NCBI GenBank assembly: GCA_934667105.1
Contig: CAKULG010000005.1
Location: 62,001-126,000, forward strand
Direction of reading: 5' to 3'
Source of the DNA: an uncultured Clostridia bacterium
GTDB taxonomy: Bacteria > Bacillota > Clostridia > Christensenellales > Aristaeellaceae
Length of the DNA stretch: 64,000 nucleotides
Numbering within the stretch: position 1 is the first letter of the stretch; each line of letters starts with the position of its first letter. Both the position numbers and the translations under genes were made by a program. This document shows positions 33,597 through 40,918 of the stretch, piece after piece. The notes under the pieces were generated by a model that was not told the origin of the DNA, did no database searches, and saw only the letters and a program-made list of their open reading frames with translations.

Positions 33597-35951
33597 ATGA
33601 AGAAATGGAAATTACTCATTCTGGCGCTGTTCATCGCGCTGCTGGCCTGCGCCTGTATGCCCGGCCTGGCGGAGGATGAATGCAAGCATCCCTTCCTGGG
33701 CAGCGAGGTTACCACCGTTCCGACCTGCAAGGCGGAGGGCGTGCGCACCTTTAGCTGCCCCACCTGCGGCAAGACCTGGACGGAAACCATCGCTAAGACG
33801 AACACCCACACCAAGAACGCGGGCACCGTTACCAAGGAAGCCACCTGCTCCGAAACGGGAATTAAGGTCTATAAGTGCAGCGTCTGCGGCGTGGACATGG
33901 GCAGCGAAGCGATTCCCGCCAAGGGCCACACCTGGGACGCGGGCACCGTTACCAAGGAAGCCACCTGCACCGCCACTGGTATTAAATCCTTCATCTGCAC
34001 CGTCTGCAAGGCCACCAAGACCGAGGCGATCCCCGCTTTGAGTCACGACCTGGTGAACGTTGCGTATGTGGAGCCCACCTGCAACGCCAAGGGCAACACT
34101 GCGGGCCAGAAGTGCACCCGCTGCACCTATACCACGGTTACGGAAATCGCCGCCACGGGCAAGCATAAGTTCGATGTGATCGCCTCCGATCATAAGGACG
34201 CTACCTGCACCGAAGCGGGCTACAACGAATTCACCTGCGTATATTGCAAGACTGAGAAATCCAAGACCGTCCTGCCCGCCCTGGGCCATAATTACCCCAC
34301 CGCCTGGACCGTGACCACCCCGGCCACCTGCCAGGCCGCCGGCGTGGAAAGCCAGAGCTGCACCCGCTGCGGCAATGTGGTAACCCGGGCAACCGCCAAG
34401 GCCGCCCATAACTACAAGGATGAAACCATCATCACCCCCGCCACCTGCGAAGCCGCCGGCTCCAAGAAGCTGACCTGCACCATGTGCAAGGCGGATTTCA
34501 TCACGCAGACGATCCCCGCCCTGGGCCATGATTTCTCCGGCGATCCCGTGGTGGTGGATGCCACCTGCAAGGCCGCGGGCACCAAGACCTGGACCTGCAA
34601 GCACGGCGGCTGCACCAAAACCAAGGTGGAAACCATCGCCAAGCTGGCCCATAAATACGAAATCGAAACCATCGCCACCCCCGCCACCTGCGAAACCAAC
34701 GGCGTGAAGAAGATCACCTGCTCCCTGTGCAAGGAAGATTTCATCACCCAGTATATCCCCGCCACCGGCCACGATTATTCCGGCGATCCCGTGGTGGTGG
34801 AGCCCACCTGCAAGGCTGCGGGCACTAGGACCTGGACCTGCAAGCACGGCGGCTGCACCAAGCCCAAGGTGGAAACCATCGCTAAGCTGGCCCATAAGTA
34901 TGAAATCGAAACCGTGGTGGACAAGCCCACCTGCGATAAGAAGGGCCGCAATAAGCTGACCTGCTCCCTGTGCAAGGAAGATTTCATCCTGAAGGATACC
35001 CCCGCCCTGGGCCATGATTTCTCCGGCGCTCCCGTTGTGAAGGACGCCACCTGTGAAGAAGCGGGCACCAAGACCTGGACCTGCACCCATGAGGGCTGCA
35101 CCCAGACCAAGGTGCAGACCATCAAAAAGCTGGGCCATAAATCCACCTACAAAGTGACCAAGGAAGCCACCTGCACCGAGGCGGGCACGAAGGATCAGGT
35201 GTGCGAACGCTGCGGCAAGGTGCTCAAATCCAACGTCAAGATCAACAAGCTGGGCCATAAGCTGAAGGACGTTGTCACCAAGGAGCCCGATTGCGAAAAC
35301 GCGGGCACGAAGAACGTGGTGTGCGAACGCTGCAACGCCGTGACTCAGGAAAACGTGGCCATTAAGAAGCTGGGCCATAAGGGCGTTTGGGTCACCGTGA
35401 AAAAGCCCACCAAGACCGAAGACGGCGAAGCGGTGGAAACCTGCTCCCGCTGCGGCAAGGAACTGGGCCGCAAGACGGTGCCCTATGCCATCATGATGTA
35501 TAACAACACCATCTGCTCCCTCGGCCCCTGCACCCGCGATTTGATCGGCGGCGACGATTGGTATCGCGTCACCCCGCTGGATCTTTCCGTGGAGGGCTCC
35601 TTCACCTATCCCCTCATCGCCACCAATAAATTCACCGTGGGCACCATGACCGTGACGATCAGCAACGGCGCCATGACGGTGACCTATAAGCTGAATTCTA
35701 ATCAGTTCAATGTGCGCAGCGAGGCGCTGGTGTTCTATTCCAACCTGGAAGCCCTGCGCAAGCCCACCACCGAAAACACCTATTCCTTCTCCTTCGGTCA
35801 GCCCATCGATATTGCCCAGACCTTCGGCGAAGATACCCGCGTGATCCTTTCCTTCTTCATGAAGGCGGATTATGATCAGCTGGGCAACGGCGTGTACGGC
35901 TTCCAGGCCGACGCGCGGCAGATCAACGAAATGGTCGCCCTGATCGACTAA
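33597..35951 (+). CDS. Secreted protein of about fifteen C/CxxC/H repeats
   Basis: 784 aa. An N-terminal hydrophobic segment (1-25) includes L-L-A-C, so either lipoprotein processing at Cys18 or signal peptidase I cleavage after A-G-L-A is possible. From about 28 to 630 there are about fifteen tandem repeats of 38-42 residues with the pattern T-C-x-x-x-G-x-x-x-x-x-C-x-x-C, ending L-G-H. Each thus offers Cys, Cys-x-x-Cys and His. Later repeats have K-H-G-G-C variants. The last 155 residues (from Y-N-N-T-I-C-S-L-G-P) form the domain shared with the 13812 protein. Such Cys repeats occur in surface proteins of gut Firmicutes, function unknown. RBS AAATGGAGGATTCGAAAC. Confidence 0.85.
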   Translation: MKKWKLLILALFIALLACACMPGLAEDECKHPFLGSEVTTVPTCKAEGVRTFSCPTCGKTWTETIAKTNTHTKNAGTVTKEATCSETGIKVYKCSVCGVDMGSEAIPAKGHTWDAGTVTKEATCTATGIKSFICTVCKATKTEAIPALSHDLVNVAYVEPTCNAKGNTAGQKCTRCTYTTVTEIAATGKHKFDVIASDHKDATCTEAGYNEFTCVYCKTEKSKTVLPALGHNYPTAWTVTTPATCQAAGVESQSCTRCGNVVTRATAKAAHNYKDETIITPATCEAAGSKKLTCTMCKADFITQTIPALGHDFSGDPVVVDATCKAAGTKTWTCKHGGCTKTKVETIAKLAHKYEIETIATPATCETNGVKKITCSLCKEDFITQYIPATGHDYSGDPVVVEPTCKAAGTRTWTCKHGGCTKPKVETIAKLAHKYEIETVVDKPTCDKKGRNKLTCSLCKEDFILKDTPALGHDFSGAPVVKDATCEEAGTKTWTCTHEGCTQTKVQTIKKLGHKSTYKVTKEATCTEAGTKDQVCERCGKVLKSNVKINKLGHKLKDVVTKEPDCENAGTKNVVCERCNAVTQENVAIKKLGHKGVWVTVKKPTKTEDGEAVETCSRCGKELGRKTVPYAIMMYNNTICSLGPCTRDLIGGDDWYRVTPLDLSVEGSFTYPLIATNKFTVGTMTVTISNGAMTVTYKLNSNQFNVRSEALVFYSNLEALRKPTTENTYSFSFGQPIDIAQTFGEDTRVILSFFMKADYDQLGNGVYGFQADARQINEMVALID

Positions 35952-35965
35952 ACAAGAACAAATAA

Positions 35966-36010
35966 TGCGAGGGAGCCTTCTTTGCCAGCCAAAGAAGGCT
36001 CCCTTGCGTT
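35966..36010. terminator. Hairpin after the repeat-protein gene
   Basis: 18-bp stem GCGAGGGAGCCTTCTTTG/CAAAGAAGGCTCCCTTGC with a 5-6 nt loop. Member of the dispersed palindrome family and the likely terminator. Confidence 0.8.
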
Positions 36011-36268
36011 CCCCCAAGAACGCCGAAAGGGGAGAGAAGAAAAAAGGGGCTGTGAAAAACAGATCTCTGCAACGAAGCGGCTGGAATTACGGCGAAAAGC
36101 ATGTTTCCTTTTGCTGGCGGAAATGCAGGCAAATTGACTGCTTTTGCCCAAACCCATATACAGCTTTCTTGGAAGGGCGGAGGGAGCTATTCTTTGGCTT
36201 CCAGAAAATGGTTCTCTCGCAAATGTTTTTGCTTTTTTACAGCTTTGTTTTATTTTTTGGCCCTTTGC
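36011..36268. repeat. Low-GC gap with a degraded palindrome copy
   Basis: No gene seen. At 36180-36222 there is an eroded copy of the dispersed palindrome (GGAGGGAGCTATTCTTTGGC paired with a right arm near AATGGTTCTCTC). The stretch AGCTTTCTTGGAAGGG before it recurs at 43241-43256, and the sequence after it (CAAATGTTTTTG...) resembles that after the MITE at 43568. A TTGACT-17-TATACA at 36134-36162 could be a promoter for a short transcript, unproven. Confidence 0.45.
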
Positions 36269-36297
36269 TGGACGAAATCACGGAGATATGGTATATT
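36269..36297 (+). promoter_or_regulatory. Possible promoter of the mazG-like gene
   Basis: TGGACG, 17-bp spacer, TATATT, 53 bp before the start. The -35 is weak. Confidence 0.45.
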
Positions 36298-36349
36298 TGC
36301 TCATATGGCAAGTTATCGCAATCAAGAACATTCAGGGAGGCGAAGGAAA

Positions 36350-36703
36350 ATGGCCCTGTCCATGGAGGAAATGCTGGAATTCCAGCGGGCGCTGCAAAAG
36401 AAATATCAGGGCATATGGGAGGGGGACGAGCCCGCCACGGCCAAGCATCATCTGCTTTACGCCGTGGAGGAAATCGGCGAGGTATCCGCCATTTTGAAAA
36501 AACGAACCCCCCAGGCCGTGCTGGAGGATGCGGCGGTGCGCAGGCATTTCTGCGAGGAGATGGCGGATGTGTTTATGTATCTGGCCGATGTGATGCTCTG
36601 CTGCGGCGTGACTGCGGAAGAATTTGAGCAGGCCTACCGGGAAAAGGTGGCCCGGAATTTGGAGCGGGATTTTGTCCGTGAGCACCAGAATTATTTAAAG
36701 TAA
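36350..36703 (+). CDS. MazG-like nucleotide pyrophosphohydrolase
   Basis: 117 aa, a single all-alpha NTP-PPase domain. The Mg-binding signature is complete: E-E-x-x-E at Glu40-Glu41-Glu44 (A-V-E-E-I-G-E) and E-x-x-D at Glu70-Asp73 (E-E-M-A-D-V). It should cleave nucleoside triphosphates to monophosphate and pyrophosphate, as a house-cleaning enzyme against altered nucleotides. Start after GGCGAAGGAAA. A longer frame back to 36101 runs through non-coding low-GC DNA. Single-gene unit. Confidence 0.88.
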   Translation: MALSMEEMLEFQRALQKKYQGIWEGDEPATAKHHLLYAVEEIGEVSAILKKRTPQAVLEDAAVRRHFCEEMADVFMYLADVMLCCGVTAEEFEQAYREKVARNLERDFVREHQNYLK

Positions 36704-36876
36704 GGATATTGGAAAAATGCGGAGGGCGTTCTTGGACGGCCAAGAAAGGCCCTTGCGCCGCCTTCCAAGAAGGTCGATGGGGGGAGCGCATGGGGGCGAC
36801 GGCTTGTTCCTCCGCCCGCAAATGGAAGGCTGCGATTGCAAGCGCGTTTTCCCATTCCTCCTCCCAAAACAATCAA

Positions 36877-36912
36877 CCGCGCGTCTGCACAAGGCGGACG
36901 CGCGGATTTTTT
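36877..36912 (+). terminator. Terminator downstream of the mazG-like gene
   Basis: Perfect 9-bp stem CCGCGCGTC/GACGCGCGG, 11-nt loop, then ATTTTTT. It is 174 bp beyond the gene. Confidence 0.8.
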
Positions 36913-36978
36913 AATGGACGGGAAGACAAGCCGATTTCTTGCTTTCCCGATTTTCCAATCGCTTTCCTGAGAGAAGGA

Positions 36979-37007
36979 GAGAGGGCGATGGTTTCCCACG
37001 CCCTCTC
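36979..37007 (-). terminator. Hairpin at the end of the minus-strand ABC cassette
   Basis: 9-bp stem GAGAGGGCG/CGCCCTCTC 17 bp beyond the stop of the binding-protein gene. The U-tract on the minus strand is poor, so termination may be partial. Confidence 0.5.
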
Positions 37008-37023
37008 CCGCATGCATTTGTTT

Positions 37024-38670
37024 TTAGTCGTTCAGGCCCCAGTATTCGTTCAGCACTTCCAGGAAACGATCCAGGCCGTTATCCTTCAGGCCCTGCTCAT
37101 AGGCGGCCCACTGCGCGTCGTCGTTGATATCCAGGGTGCCCAGGATGAACTGCGTCCACATATTGGCGGCGTAATCGCTGATCTGGGTGTTCAGTTCACT
37201 CTGTTCCAGAATCAAATCCTCGTCGGTGCACCAGATGATGACGGGGCGGCCGTCCTCCACGGCGTACTGGCGATAGATTTCACCGGCCTTTATCTGGTTG
37301 GCGGCTAGGGTGCCTTCTTCCATTTCTTCAGTCCAGGTGGTGTAAATGCCGGGCAGGAAAATTTTGCTCAGCCAGCCGGACCAGCGCAGGTTCTGGGAGG
37401 AAGCGCCGGGATTGTTTTTGTACAGCGCGTTTTTCACCAGACGGCGGAAGGTGGGGCCGTTCACTTCGTCATATTCGCCGGTGGCTTCCCAATCGGTGCC
37501 TTCGTCGCCGTAATTGGTCCACAGGGCGATCTCGCGGCAGGTGAGGTAATCAATCCATTTAATGGCCGCGACGGGATCCTTGCAGGCCTTGGTGATGGCC
37601 CAATTCAGCATGCCGCCCGTCGCCTGGCTGGGGGTCTGCCGCAGGCCAGTGGGGCCGGAGACGGGAGGAATGACGAAGAAATCCGAGGCCGCGTCGCCGT
37701 AATAGACGGAATCGGTAACGAAGCGCATGTAATAAGGCGCGGCGGCCACGCCCACCACCATGCTGTCCGCGCTGGTGGCGTTCACCACGGCGCGATACTG
37801 GTTCAGATCCTGGGTGTAGGTGAGCTCATCCAGCAGGCCGTCCGCCACCAACTGGCGCACATATTTCAGGCCTTCCCGGTAGTCCTCACCCTGGGGCGCG
37901 AAGGCGGCCTTGCCATCCTTCACATAGGTCAGCTCCATGGGGAAATAGGTGAAGCAGTTCATGATCCAGTAAAGGGGATCGCTGCCCTGATGATCCCAGG
38001 AAAAGGTGCCCAGCAGGGGAATCTCATCGGTAGCGTCGCCGTTGCCGTTCATATCATGATCGCGGAAATAAACCAGGACATCCCGGAATTCATCCAGCGT
38101 TTCTGGCATGCCCTTGTCGGTGGCCTCGGTGTACTGGGCCAGCCAGGGCAGATTCATCCACAGCTTGGCAAAGGGAATCTGGGTACGCATATCGTCCTTG
38201 CGGTAGAAGGTGTAGATATGGCCGTCGGGAGCGGTGATGAGCTCCTTCACTTCGGGAGCAATTTCAAAAACCTGACGCATGTTGGGGGCGTACTGCTCGA
38301 TGAGATCCTCCAGGGGAATGAGCACGCCCTCGCCCATACCGTAGGTGACGATCTGATCGACGCTCAGGCCGGTCATGTAAATGTCCGGGTATTCGCCGCT
38401 GGTGAGGCTGAGGGTCAGCAGCTGGGCGGAATCGGAGGTGGTGGCGGTGATCCAGTTGACGTGGATATTGGTCATATCCTCATACCACTGGGTCATGTAG
38501 TTGGTATTCATGTCCTCCACATCCGCGGGGACGGTAATCCACACCGTCAGTTCGGTCTTTTCGGGGGTGATGGGCATGTTGCTCTTGTCGCCGCGCCAGG
38601 GCTCACCCTCGGCCAGGCCGGCCAGTGGAAGCAGGCACACGATGAGCAGAATGAGCGCCAGTTTCTTCAT
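37024..38670 (-). CDS. Extracellular solute-binding protein, LipO/YtcQ type (cassette 1)
   Basis: 548 aa. Signal peptide (1-20, P-L-A-G-L-A before E-G); no lipobox Cys at the cleavage point, which is unusual for a Gram-positive ABC binding protein. The large two-lobed fold typical of oligosaccharide binding proteins of the LplA/LipO/YtcQ group follows, with D-I-Y-M-T-G early and a Ca-loop-like D-H-D-M-N-G-N-G-D-A-T-D (204-215) that is also present in the cassette 2 protein. It delivers a sugar to the permeases encoded upstream. RBS AAAGGAGGACACCCC. No ATPase gene is in the cassette, so a shared MsmX-type ATPase elsewhere is expected. Confidence 0.92.
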   Translation of the reverse strand: MKKLALILLIVCLLPLAGLAEGEPWRGDKSNMPITPEKTELTVWITVPADVEDMNTNYMTQWYEDMTNIHVNWITATTSDSAQLLTLSLTSGEYPDIYMTGLSVDQIVTYGMGEGVLIPLEDLIEQYAPNMRQVFEIAPEVKELITAPDGHIYTFYRKDDMRTQIPFAKLWMNLPWLAQYTEATDKGMPETLDEFRDVLVYFRDHDMNGNGDATDEIPLLGTFSWDHQGSDPLYWIMNCFTYFPMELTYVKDGKAAFAPQGEDYREGLKYVRQLVADGLLDELTYTQDLNQYRAVVNATSADSMVVGVAAAPYYMRFVTDSVYYGDAASDFFVIPPVSGPTGLRQTPSQATGGMLNWAITKACKDPVAAIKWIDYLTCREIALWTNYGDEGTDWEATGEYDEVNGPTFRRLVKNALYKNNPGASSQNLRWSGWLSKIFLPGIYTTWTEEMEEGTLAANQIKAGEIYRQYAVEDGRPVIIWCTDEDLILEQSELNTQISDYAANMWTQFILGTLDINDDAQWAAYEQGLKDNGLDRFLEVLNEYWGLND

Positions 38671-38752
38671 GGGGTGTCCTCCTTTAATAGATAGATATAT
38701 TGTACGGCTCCTTGCCGCAGGGAACAAGAGGAAAAATTTGCGTTGGCGGGGC

Positions 38753-39658
38753 TCAGCCCTTTACCGCGCCCACCATGACGCCCTTGACGAAATATTTCTG
38801 CACAAAGGGATACAGCACCATCACGGGCAGCGAACCCAGGATAATCAGCGAATATTTCATCAGCTGCGCCCGATCCTCCGCCCGGGCCATCTGCTCCATA
38901 TCCATACCCGCGTCCAGAGCGGAGGATTGGTTGAGCACCAGAATCTCCCGCAGGAACATGGTCAGCGGCAGCTTTTCCCGGGTGCGGATATACAGGAGGG
39001 CGTTGAAATAGCCGTTCCACAGGCCCACGGCGTAATACAGGCCGATTACGGCCAGAATGGGGCCCGAAAGGGGAAGCACGATGGACCAGATGAACCGGTA
39101 ATCGTTGCAGCCGTCCAGCTGGGCGGCCTCCCGCAGCTCGCCAGGAATGGAATTTTTGAAATAGGTGCGCATCACGATCATGTTGTACACGGAAAGCGAA
39201 CCGGGCAGCACCAGCGACCAGATGGAATCGATCATGCCCAGATCCTTCATCCACAGGAAGGTGGGAATCATACCGCCGGAAAAATACATGGTGAACACGC
39301 ACAGCGCCATCATGACCTTGCCGCCCTTAAAATCGGCGCGGGAGAGGGGATAGGCGCAGCAGGTGGTGACGAACAGGGCCAGGGCGGTGCCCAGCGCCAT
39401 GTAAAGCAGGGAATTCCTGTAGCCGATCCAGATATAGCGGTAATTGAACACCGCCTCGTATCCCTGAAGCGAGAACTTTTCCGGAATCAGGGAAGCGCCC
39501 TTTAAGGGAACGGGGGTGAAGGACGAAACGACGACATACAGCAGCGGATAGGCCAGAACGAGGAAAAACAGAATGAGCACGAACCAATCCAGCGCCAGAA
39601 AGGCCCGATCGGAGGCGCTGTAGCGAATGGCGTGGTGCGTCTTTTTTGTGTCGGTCAT
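38753..39658 (-). CDS. Sugar ABC transporter permease, YtcP type (cassette 1)
   Basis: 301 aa, six transmembrane helices, MalG-like inner-membrane subunit. The EAA loop for ATPase contact is visible as E-A-A-Q-L-D-G-C-N-D-Y-R-F-I-W-S-I-V-L-P. Also typical are F-T-M-Y-F-S-G-G-M-I-P-T and the C-terminal Q-K-Y-F-V-K-G-V-M-V-G-A-V-K-G of YtcP relatives. RBS GGAGGGAAGAAAA. Middle gene of the cassette, 17 bp after the LplB-type gene and 82 bp before the binding-protein gene. Confidence 0.92.
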   Translation of the reverse strand: MTDTKKTHHAIRYSASDRAFLALDWFVLILFFLVLAYPLLYVVVSSFTPVPLKGASLIPEKFSLQGYEAVFNYRYIWIGYRNSLLYMALGTALALFVTTCCAYPLSRADFKGGKVMMALCVFTMYFSGGMIPTFLWMKDLGMIDSIWSLVLPGSLSVYNMIVMRTYFKNSIPGELREAAQLDGCNDYRFIWSIVLPLSGPILAVIGLYYAVGLWNGYFNALLYIRTREKLPLTMFLREILVLNQSSALDAGMDMEQMARAEDRAQLMKYSLIILGSLPVMVLYPFVQKYFVKGVMVGAVKG

Positions 39659-39675
39659 TTTTCTTCCCTCCTCCC

Positions 39676-40653
39676 TTAAAACAGGCCGTTGCCGCTCAGA
39701 CGCTTGGAAACGGTGTTGACGATGCAGAGCATAACCATGTTAATCACATTGCTGAACAGGCCGATGGCGGAGGCATAGGAATACTGGGGAATGGAGGTGG
39801 TGTTCAGACCGATGGAATAGGTGTAGGTGGCGATCACATCGGAAATGGGCTTATTGATGTTGTTTTGCAGCAGCAGAATTTTTTCAAAGCCGATGCTCAT
39901 CAGGCTGCCGCAGCGCATAATCAGCAGAATGCAGAAGGTGGGCAGCACGCCGGGAATATCCACATACCAGATGCGCTTCCAGATGTTCGCGCCGTCCACG
40001 ATGGCGGCCTCGTGCAGATCGGGGGCCACGCCCGCCAGCGCGGCGATATAGATAATGGAGGAATAGCCCAGCCCCTGCCACACATCGCTCCACACGTAGA
40101 TGGAATAGAAATAGGCGGGGGTGCCCATGAAATTGACGGCCTTGCCGCCCAGCAGCTTAATCAGCTCGTTCACCAAGCCGCTGCGTACATCCAGAAATTG
40201 CAGCAGCATGCCGCACATGACCACCGTGGAAATGAAATGGGGGGCGTAGGAAACCATCTGCACCGTTTTGCGGAAAAATTTGCTGGGCAGATAATTCAGC
40301 AGCAGCGCCAGAATCAGCGCCAGCGGGAAGGTGGCCAGGGAATAGAGGTTAATGGAAAGGGTGTTGCGGATGAGGGGCCAGAATTGATTGCTGGAAAAGA
40401 ATTTCTGAAAGTATTTCCAGCCCACCCATTCGCTGCCGTAAATGCCCCGGGCGGGCTTATAATTGCGGAAGGCGATCTGCACCCCGTGCATGGGCACATA
40501 TTTAAAGAGAATCAACACCGCCAGGGGTACCAGGATCAGCACATACAGGGCGTTATTCCGCTTCAGCTCCCGCCCCAGGCGCACAAGCAGGCCGGGCCGC
40601 GGACGGGCGCAGGCCGTCGGAACGCCCTCGGCGTTCAGATTTTTTTCCGCCAT
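39676..40653 (-). CDS. Sugar ABC transporter permease, LplB type (cassette 1)
   Basis: 325 aa, six transmembrane helices, MalF-like partner of the YtcP-type subunit. Family signatures: Y-V-P-M-H-G-V-Q-I-A-F-R-N-Y near residue 55, S-Y-A-P-H-F-I-S-T-V-V-M-C-G-M, and the EAA loop E-A-A-I-V-D-G-A-N-I-W-K-R-I-W-Y-V-D-I-P-G. A short charged N-terminal tail (1-33) precedes helix 1. The start follows GCGGAGTGATTTT; the frame up to 40839 lies before the promoter. First gene of the cassette, divergent from the AraC sensor gene. Confidence 0.92.
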   Translation of the reverse strand: MAEKNLNAEGVPTACARPRPGLLVRLGRELKRNNALYVLILVPLAVLILFKYVPMHGVQIAFRNYKPARGIYGSEWVGWKYFQKFFSSNQFWPLIRNTLSINLYSLATFPLALILALLLNYLPSKFFRKTVQMVSYAPHFISTVVMCGMLLQFLDVRSGLVNELIKLLGGKAVNFMGTPAYFYSIYVWSDVWQGLGYSSIIYIAALAGVAPDLHEAAIVDGANIWKRIWYVDIPGVLPTFCILLIMRCGSLMSIGFEKILLLQNNINKPISDVIATYTYSIGLNTTSIPQYSYASAIGLFSNVINMVMLCIVNTVSKRLSGNGLF

Positions 40654-40709
40654 AAAATCACTCCGCTTATTGATATTTGAGGCCGCGTTTTCTTTTCGCT
40701 TCCTGGTCA

Positions 40710-40739
40710 AGTATAGCCCAAATGCGCAATGGAAAACAA
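40710..40739 (-). promoter_or_regulatory. Promoter of ABC cassette 1
   Basis: Minus strand TTGTTT, 18-bp spacer, TATACT, 57 bp before the LplB-type start. Two ACGGCC words 11 bp apart (40766-40771, 40777-40782) lie upstream of the -35 and could bind the divergent AraC regulator. Confidence 0.55.
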
Positions 40740-40833
40740 GCTGACAATTTTTCAGATCATGAAGAACGGCCATTTTACGGCCTTTTTTGCCACAAAAATG
40801 AAGAAGTGTCCCCTGGCAGGGAAAATGACCTCT

Positions 40834-40862
40834 TGGCAAATCTGAGGCGAACGCATATAATT
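40834..40862 (+). promoter_or_regulatory. Promoter of the AraC sensor-regulator at 40919
   Basis: TTGGCA, 17-bp spacer, perfect TATAAT, 56 bp before the start, divergent from the cassette 1 promoter. Confidence 0.75.
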
Positions 40863-40918
40863 ATTTGTAGATTTTCATCCCGGACGGGGTTCGTTTATGA
40901 AGGGCGGGGAGGATGCGC

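Larger units (their letters stand above)
36704..37023. other. Gap between mazG-like and binding-protein genes
   Basis: No gene seen. It holds a degraded dispersed palindrome (36719-36757: GGAGGGCGTTCTTGG/CCAAGAAAGGCCCTT), a strong terminator (36877-36912) and a hairpin near the end of the minus-strand cassette (36979-37007). Confidence 0.6.

Noticed and set aside
33403..33600. 65-codon open frame before the repeat protein
   Set aside because: It runs across the promoter at 33466-33494 and has no RBS or coding character.
33680..35480. CRISPR-like regular spacing at DNA level
   Set aside because: The repeats are in-frame protein repeats of about 120 bp with varied sequence; no short identical repeats or unique spacers.
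33612..36017. 801-codon open frame on the minus strand across the Cys-repeat protein
   Set aside because: It is the antisense of a repetitive, codon-biased gene; its Gly/His/Ala-rich repeats mirror the plus-strand repeats, and there is no RBS or known domain.
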